From an uncultured Lachnospiraceae bacterium (GTDB lineage: Bacteria > Bacillota > Clostridia > Lachnospirales > Lachnospiraceae): 58,707 nucleotides of DNA. Positions 53,909 through 58,707 of the stretch are shown piece by piece. Under the pieces are notes generated by a model, which was not told where the DNA came from, did no database searches, and was given only the letters and a program-made list of their open reading frames with translations. The stretch covers positions 1-58,707 of the forward strand of contig ONKG01000020.1 of NCBI GenBank assembly GCA_900318375.1, in the 5' to 3' direction. The translations under genes and the position numbers were made by a program. Position 1 is the stretch's first letter; the number at the start of each line of letters is the position of its first letter.

Positions 53909-54769
53909 ATGGCAGCGGATTATGCAGCACTCAAAGCCGGCGGATTTATGCGTCAGAAACAAAAAGATATGTTTTCCATGCGCCTGCGGGTGGTCGGCGG
54001 GACCGTCACGGTGCAGCAGTTAAAAGCAATTGCGGAGGCGGCGGAGAAATTCGGACACAACTATGTGCATCTGACAAGCCGCCAGGGGGTGGAGATCCCC
54101 TTTATCCGACTGGAAGAGATCGACGAGGTAAAGGATTTCCTGGCAGCGTCGGGCGTACAGCCCGGCGTCTGCGGACCTCGTGTGCGCACAGTGACAGCCT
54201 GTCAGGGCGGCAGGTGCTGTCCGAGCGGATGTATTGACGCGCTGGAAATAGCAGAGGAACTGGACAGGCGTTATTTCGGCCGCCAGCTCCCGCATAAGTT
54301 CAAATTCGGCGTGACCGGATGCCAGAACAACTGCCTGAAGGCGGAGGAAAACGACCTCGGGGTCAAGGGCGGCATGGTCATAGACTGGAACCTGGAAGAC
54401 TGTATTTTCTGCGGTGTGTGCGAAAAAGCCTGCCGGCGCGGCGCCATAACGATCGCGGACGGGGAAATCCGCGTCGCCCCGGACCAGTGCAATCACTGCG
54501 GCCGCTGCGTGACTGCCTGTCCGACCGGTGCCTGGAAGGGCAGCGAAGGTTTCCTGGTCTCCTTTGGAGGGACCTTTGGAAATGATATTCAAAAAGGCAG
54601 GGAAATCCTCCCCGTAATCCGGGACAGAGAGACCCTCCTTCGCGTCGCGGATGCTGCGATCGATTATTTCGCAGATAACGCTCAGCCTGGAGAACGGTTT
54701 GCGAAAACACTGGAACGCCTGGGATGGGAGTCTTTTACGGAGAAAGTACTCAATGCCTATAACAGCTGA
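53909..54769 (+). CDS. Siroheme/4Fe-4S sulfite reductase-like protein
   Basis: A 286-residue protein. The N-terminus (MRLRVVGGTVTVQQLKAIAE, YVHLTSRQGVEIPFI) is a nitrite/sulfite reductase ferredoxin-like domain. The siroheme cluster cysteines are in TACQGGRCCPSGCID and GVTGCQNNCLKAEEND. Two further 4Fe-4S motifs follow (CIFCGVCEKACRRGAI, CNHCGRCVTACPTGAW). This is the layout of small clostridial sulfite reductases of the AsrC type. It would reduce sulfite from AprAB to sulfide. AAGGAGGAAAG supports the ATG at 53909. Confidence 0.82.
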   Translation: MAADYAALKAGGFMRQKQKDMFSMRLRVVGGTVTVQQLKAIAEAAEKFGHNYVHLTSRQGVEIPFIRLEEIDEVKDFLAASGVQPGVCGPRVRTVTACQGGRCCPSGCIDALEIAEELDRRYFGRQLPHKFKFGVTGCQNNCLKAEENDLGVKGGMVIDWNLEDCIFCGVCEKACRRGAITIADGEIRVAPDQCNHCGRCVTACPTGAWKGSEGFLVSFGGTFGNDIQKGREILPVIRDRETLLRVADAAIDYFADNAQPGERFAKTLERLGWESFTEKVLNAYNS

Positions 54770-54784
54770 TTAAAGGAGAAAATG

Positions 54785-55030
54785 ATGGCGGAATTCAGGA
54801 TTACAGATACTGTCGACATTACGGATGTTGTCTGCCCGGTGACTTTTGTCAAGGCCAAGGTCGCCCTGGAGGAACTGGAAGAAGGAGACATTCTCTCCAT
54901 TCATATGAACGACGGGGAGCCGGTCCAGAATGTGCCCCGCAGTATTAAGGAAGAGGGGCACCGCGTGCTGAAGCTGATTCACAATGAGGATGGGACCTAT
55001 GACCTGATTGTGCAGAAAACAGAGGCTTGA
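54785..55030 (+). CDS. TusA-like sulfurtransferase
   Basis: A protein of about 81 residues with the TusA/SirA/YeeD signature: DVVCPVTFVKAKVALEELEE, where the Cys-Pro carries persulfide, and LIVQKTEA at the end. The AAAGGAG spacing favours the second of two adjacent ATGs (54785; the first is at 54782). It probably relays sulfur from the sulfite reductase output or a desulfurase to the carrier protein next door. Confidence 0.8.
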   Translation: MAEFRITDTVDITDVVCPVTFVKAKVALEELEEGDILSIHMNDGEPVQNVPRSIKEEGHRVLKLIHNEDGTYDLIVQKTEA

Positions 55031-55063
55031 GCCGGGGGCGGCATGTTGGAAAGGGGATTATTT

Positions 55064-55297
55064 ATGACGATCGTAGTTGCAGGAGAACGAAAAGAATATG
55101 CCGACGGACTGACCGTTGAGGAACTGATTGAGGCGGAAAAAGTCGAGACGCCGCAGTATGTCACGGTGACGGTCAATGATACCTTCCTCTCCAATGCGGA
55201 GAGGGCGTCCCGGAGCCTACAGGAAGGGGACGTTGTGGAGTTTCTGTATTTCATGGGAGGCGGCACGATCCCGTCTCTGTGCGCAACCAATGATTGA
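55064..55297 (+). CDS. ThiS/HcyS-like sulfur carrier with masked C-terminus
   Basis: A 77-residue ubiquitin-like carrier (YADGLTVEELIEAEKVETPQ, GDVVEFLYFMGGG). Instead of ending at Gly-Gly it continues with ten residues, TIPSLCATND, so the diglycine must be exposed by cleavage before adenylation. The JAMM protease gene 950 bp downstream is the obvious candidate. This parallels the HcyS/HcyD/HcyF homocysteine system of Wolinella, where the carrier has a short extension. The ATG at 55064 (after AAGGGGATT) is preferred to the one at 55043. Confidence 0.8.
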   Translation: MTIVVAGERKEYADGLTVEELIEAEKVETPQYVTVTVNDTFLSNAERASRSLQEGDVVEFLYFMGGGTIPSLCATND

Positions 55298-55342
55298 TGA
55301 GAGTGCCGATCCTGAGGGAGGCATCTTTTTGAAAGGAACAGC

Positions 55343-56146
55343 ATGGCTTTTACGAATGAACAGCTGGAAAGATATTCCAGGCACATTATTTTAAAAGAGA
55401 TCGGCCCAAAAGGGCAGAAAAAACTGATGAAGGCAAAGGTGCTGATCATAGGTGCCGGGGGACTGGGCGCGCCGGCAGCTCTTTATCTGGCGGCGGCAGG
55501 CGTCGGAACCATAGGAATTGCAGATGCAGATTCCGTCGACCTGTCCAACCTGCAGCGGCAGGTCATCCACTCTACAGCGGACATCGGCAGACCCAAGGTG
55601 GAATCCGCCAGAGACTCCATGCTGGCGATCAATCCGGAGATTACAGTTCATACCTATTATGAATACATCACATCGGAAAATATCAGCGGGATCATCCGGG
55701 ATTACGATTTTGTCCTGGACGGAACCGACAATTTCCCGGCCAAATTCCTGATCAACGACGCCTGTGTCCTGGAGGAGAAACCCTTCTCCCATGCGGGAAT
55801 CATCCGCTTCGAGGGACAGCTCATGACCTATGTTCCGGGAGAGGGACCCTGCTATCGCTGCGTCTTCAAGGAGCCGCCGCCAAAGGATGCGGTGCCCACC
55901 TGCAGAGAGGCAGGCGTGGTAGGTGCAGTGGCAGGCGTGATCGGCTGCCTGCAGGCCATGGAAGCGGTCAAATATATCACGGGTGCCGGAGACCTGCTGA
56001 CAGGGCGCCTTCTGACTTACAATGCCCTGAGATCCCAGTTCCGCACGGTCCCTCTTCCGAGGGACAGCCACTGTGCTGTCTGCAGCGGCGAGCGTACCAT
56101 CCATGTGCCCTTCGATTATGAGCTGCCCGTTTGTGACTTAAAATAA
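55343..56146 (+). CDS. ThiF/MoeB/HcyF-like E1 adenylyltransferase
   Basis: A 267-residue E1-like enzyme: VLIIGAGGLGAPAALYLAAA (ATP site), DLSNLQRQVIHS, DGTDNFPAKFLINDAC, a CxxC zinc pair with CYRCVFKE and HCAVCSGE, and the potential catalytic Cys in VPTCREAGVVG. It adenylates the carrier's C-terminal glycine so that it can become a thiocarboxylate. It is placed directly between carrier and protease. Confidence 0.88.
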   Translation: MAFTNEQLERYSRHIILKEIGPKGQKKLMKAKVLIIGAGGLGAPAALYLAAAGVGTIGIADADSVDLSNLQRQVIHSTADIGRPKVESARDSMLAINPEITVHTYYEYITSENISGIIRDYDFVLDGTDNFPAKFLINDACVLEEKPFSHAGIIRFEGQLMTYVPGEGPCYRCVFKEPPPKDAVPTCREAGVVGAVAGVIGCLQAMEAVKYITGAGDLLTGRLLTYNALRSQFRTVPLPRDSHCAVCSGERTIHVPFDYELPVCDLK

Positions 56147-56249
56147 AGAATAAACAGCGGGAAAAGCCGGGAGACCGACGCGCGCAGACTGCACAGCGGT
56201 TTGCTGTCGGATATGCTCCGGGAGCAGCATGGCCTGAGAGGAGAGACAG

Positions 56250-56669
56250 ATGATTTATCTGCAGTTAAAAGAATATGAAAAGCTTCTGGCGCATGCCGTA
56301 AAGTGCCTTCCGGAAGAGGCCTGCGGCCTTCTTGGAGGCAAAAAGGATGAAACAGGAAACACTTATATCGAGGTCGTTTATCTGTTGGAAAATACAGACC
56401 ACAGCGAAGAGCATTTTTCACTGGATCCCCGGGGCCAGCTTGCCGCTGTGAAGGAGATGCGGGCGAACGGATGGAGGCCGCTGGGAAACTGGCACAGCCA
56501 TCCTGCTTCGCCGTCCCGCCCAAGTGAGGAGGACAAACGCCTTGCCTATGACAGCAGCGCCCTGTACATGATCCTTTCCCTCATGGAGCGCGATACACCC
56601 GTCCTCAATGCATTTCGCATCGAAAACGATCATGTAGAAAAGGAGGAGATCCGATTCATACAAGGATGA
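56250..56669 (+). CDS. JAMM/MPN+ metalloprotease (HcyD/Mec-like)
   Basis: A 139-residue JAMM protease: Glu in CLPEEACGLLGG, the zinc motif NWHSHPASPSRPSEED (HxH, then Ser and Asp at the proper spacing). Length is typical for bacterial Mec/HcyD proteins. It should clip the C-terminal tail of the ThiS-like carrier, or release the product from the carrier. GAGAGGAGAG lies ahead of the ATG. Confidence 0.88.
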   Translation: MIYLQLKEYEKLLAHAVKCLPEEACGLLGGKKDETGNTYIEVVYLLENTDHSEEHFSLDPRGQLAAVKEMRANGWRPLGNWHSHPASPSRPSEEDKRLAYDSSALYMILSLMERDTPVLNAFRIENDHVEKEEIRFIQG

Positions 56670-56754
56670 GTATTTCTTATGTAGGATCTTTTTCGAAATA
56701 CCAGTCATAGAAAAGGAAACAGTGAAGTGACAGCGGTAAAGAACAGGTGATTTC

Positions 56755-57651
56755 ATGACGATACAACAGATCGAATACGTGCTGGCGGTCGCTGAGAGCA
56801 GGTCGATCAACAGTGCTTCCAAAAATCTCTATATTTCCCAGTCGAGACTGTCCGGAGCGATCCGGGAACTGGAGCAGGAGATTGGTGTGACGATTTTTGA
56901 CCGCACGAATCGGGGAATACGGGTCACACCGGAAGGCGAGGAGTTTCTGGGGTATGCAAGACAGGTAAAGGATCAGTTTCTTTTGCTGGAGGACCGCTAT
57001 CTGCGGACAGAAAAGCGCCGCAGCCGGTTCTCTGTCTCCATGCAGCATTATACTTTTGCCGTACAGGCCTTTATCCGGACAGTCTGTGCCTGCGGGGCGG
57101 ATCACTATGAATTTGCCGCCTATGAGACACGTACCGGGGAAGTGATCGGCAATGTCCGGACATTGAAAAGCGAACTGGGCATTCTCTACCTCAATGAGTT
57201 CAACCGGAATGTACTGACGAAAATATTCAACGACAGCGGGATTGAATTTATCCCCCTGTTTGACTGCCCGATTTCCGTTTATTTATGGAGGGAACATCCG
57301 CTGGCAGACCGCAGGGAGATCAGTATAGAGCAGCTTGCGCCCTATCCCTGCATCTCCTTTGACCAGGGAGAGGAGAATTCCTTTTATTTTGCGGAGGAAG
57401 TCATGAGTACCTATCATTATCGTCAGGTCATCCGGGTGAGTGACCGCGCGACTATACTGAACATGATGGTGGGACTGCGCGGATATACTCTATGCAGCGG
57501 GATCATCTGCGAGGAACTCAACGGGGATCTCTACCGGGCTGTCCCCCTGCGGACAGAAGAGAAGATGACGATCGGATATATCAAAAAGAAGCAGGTACCC
57601 CTCAGCAGCATTGCGCAGAAGTACCTGGAAGAGCTGAAGACATTTATATAA
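56755..57651 (+). CDS. LysR-type transcriptional regulator
   Basis: A 298-residue LysR regulator. HTH in the first 60 residues (SINSASKNLYISQSRLSGAI, FDRTNRGIRVTPEGEEFL) and an effector domain (LGILYLNEFNRNVLTKIFND, PYPCISFDQGEENSFYFAEE). It is the last gene of the plus-strand sulfur cluster and probably controls it, with a sulfur metabolite or acetylserine-like inducer. The inducer cannot be read from the sequence. Confidence 0.88.
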   Translation: MTIQQIEYVLAVAESRSINSASKNLYISQSRLSGAIRELEQEIGVTIFDRTNRGIRVTPEGEEFLGYARQVKDQFLLLEDRYLRTEKRRSRFSVSMQHYTFAVQAFIRTVCACGADHYEFAAYETRTGEVIGNVRTLKSELGILYLNEFNRNVLTKIFNDSGIEFIPLFDCPISVYLWREHPLADRREISIEQLAPYPCISFDQGEENSFYFAEEVMSTYHYRQVIRVSDRATILNMMVGLRGYTLCSGIICEELNGDLYRAVPLRTEEKMTIGYIKKKQVPLSSIAQKYLEELKTFI

Positions 57652-57726
57652 AGAAAGCTCCTGGAACAGCAGAAAGTCCTCACTGTACAGAAAGAACCGG
57701 GAAGAGCTGAAAGAATTTATATGAAG

Positions 57727-57784
57727 AAAAGCCGGCATATTCTCGTGACTGATCAGCAGTTGCGAGAATGTGCCGGCTTTTTTG
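57727..57784. terminator. Bidirectional terminator between lysR and metY
   Basis: A roughly 19-bp stem (57727-57745 with 57763-57781, core GCCGGCA/TGCCGGC) has A-run and T-run flanks, giving termination on both strands between convergent genes. Confidence 0.85.
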
Positions 57785-57819
57785 GCGGCGCATCATTTCG
57801 AATTCGTTCTGAACCGAAA

Positions 57820-58707
57820 TCATTCCGAACCGTCTTTCAGGGCAGTGAGGAAATCTTCAATCAGATCCTCCGCGTCTTCAATTCCGACGGAGACACGTAC
57901 CGTGTCATTAAAGACACCGGCGTCCGCCTTCTGCCGGTCCGTGTTTTTTAAAAAGATTGTTGTCGAGGGGAGAAGTACAAGTGTACGAATATCACCGATG
58001 TTGGAAGCGATACAAGCGTACCGGAGCCTGTTGATGACCTTCCTTGCAGAGTCAGCTGATCCTGTGCGGAAAGTCAGGATTCCGCCGCCCAGTCCCCGGA
58101 ACTGCTCCCTGCACAGATCCCTGCAGGGACTCTCATCTAACACCGGGTAATTGACCGGGATTCCGGCTCCCTTCAGCGCTTCTGCCAGCCGCGCCGCATT
58201 CTCACAGATGCGCTCCATGCGAAGACCCAGAGTCTCCAGACCGAGAGTGCCCAGAAAAGCATTCATCGGGCTCAGGCAGCCGCCGAGGTTTTCATGGATA
58301 TCGGTGCGAAGCCGCATGAGAAAGGCAAGCTTTCCGAACTTTTCAAAACCCGCCAGGGCAGGCAAATGTGCCCGGTCCCAGGAAAATGATCCGCCGTCCA
58401 CGACCACACCGCTGATCGCATCTCCACAATCAGAGGGAGCCCTGCCGTATGAGCTGCGCAGGCGGCCTCGCGGATGTTCAGAACGCTCAGTGCCGGATTG
58501 GCAATCACCTCTCCGAAGACACACCTGGTCCGGCTGGTGACCGCAGCCTGAATCGATTCCTCATCCAGACGGGAAACAAAGTGTGTGTGAATGCCCAACC
58601 GTTCCAGGTCATCGAACAGTCCGATCGTCCCGCCGTACAGACAGCCGGCTGCGATGATCTCATCCCCTGGGACCAGAAGACTCAGCAGGGTGTGTGAGAC
58701 CGCAGCC
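57820..58707 (-). pseudogene. metY: O-acetylhomoserine sulfhydrylase, internal deletion; 5' end outside the window
   Basis: The N-terminal part, cut by the window edge, reads LVPGDEIIAAGCLYGGTIGL to AHTAGLPLIV. The C-terminal part reads GDAISGVVVDGGSFSW to the stop in a different frame. Between them, near 58422-58425, about 30-35 codons usual in MetY are missing, including the expected SATK(F/Y) segment whose Lys binds PLP. The remaining C-terminus is otherwise family-like (MNAFLGTLGLETLGLRMERI, RVSVGIEDAEDLIEDFL). MetY would use sulfide or the carrier thiocarboxylate to make homocysteine; this copy should be inactive. An assembly error cannot be excluded. Confidence 0.75.

Noticed and set aside
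1-58707. rRNA, tRNA and CRISPR loci.
   Set aside because: No conserved rRNA stretches, tRNA cloverleaf with T-loop GGTTCGAATCC-like sequence, or repeat-spacer array was found on reading.

Overview
The window looks like chromosome of a low-to-mid-GC anaerobic Firmicute, most likely a Lachnospiraceae-type clostridium. Support: strong AGGAGG ribosome binding sites, a DUF6465 protein, TTRAP and YodL-type mobile-element proteins, several large serine recombinases, and MobA/MobC modules of the clostridial type. No rRNA, tRNA or CRISPR array was seen. || Layout. (1) 1-2160: a tandem array of three small repeat-bearing lipoprotein genes. Each has a structured 5' leader whose ribosome binding site and start codon sit in the loop of a perfect hairpin. 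The hairpin sequence differs in each copy but stays paired. Each gene is followed by a folded element with a shared outer stem. (2) 2170-28950: layered mobile DNA. It holds a wHTH-STAND regulator, a mobilisation/replication module (frameshifted mobA, mobC, oriT-like region, dnaC-like, repA), a TPR-STAND ATPase, two tandem large serine recombinases, parB, a parA fragment joined by deletion to a 5'-truncated methylase-helicase gene, and an ArdC/YodL/TTRAP operon. (3) 29000-41250: AT-richer cargo and a second, intact MobA/MobC/oriT module. The cargo includes a possible TRD-HEPN-like protein, a small membrane protein resembling EACC1 paired with an HExxH peptidase, a possible PIN-like protein, and several unknown genes. 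The region ends with a SHOCT protein and a third serine recombinase. (4) 41260-42750: an ATPase/DUF234 gene behind a 13-bp inverted repeat. (5) 42870-58707: a sulfur assimilation locus. || The sulfur locus reads as one pathway. Sulfate uptake: Sbp-CysT-CysW-CysA. Activation to APS: CysD/CysN. Direct APS reduction: AprA/AprB-like proteins. Sulfite reduction: a siroheme/4Fe-4S protein. Sulfur relay: a TusA-like protein, a ThiS/HcyS-like carrier, a ThiF/HcyF-like E1 and a JAMM protease. A LysR regulator and a convergent metY close the locus. Three details stand out. A 35-codon Cys/Met-rich leader ORF with an attenuator-like terminator precedes the transporter gene. CysN carries what looks like a decayed APS-kinase domain without its P-loop, which fits direct APS reduction. 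The metY copy has lost the segment expected to hold the PLP lysine. A rhodanese/TtcA-like fusion gene is divergent from the transport operon. || Best candidates for undescribed biology: the covarying RBS-in-loop hairpins and the folded 3' elements of the lipoprotein array, the Cys/Met leader peptide, the EACC1-like/zincin pair, and the TRD/HEPN-like protein. All family names come from reading sequence motifs by eye; no database search was run.
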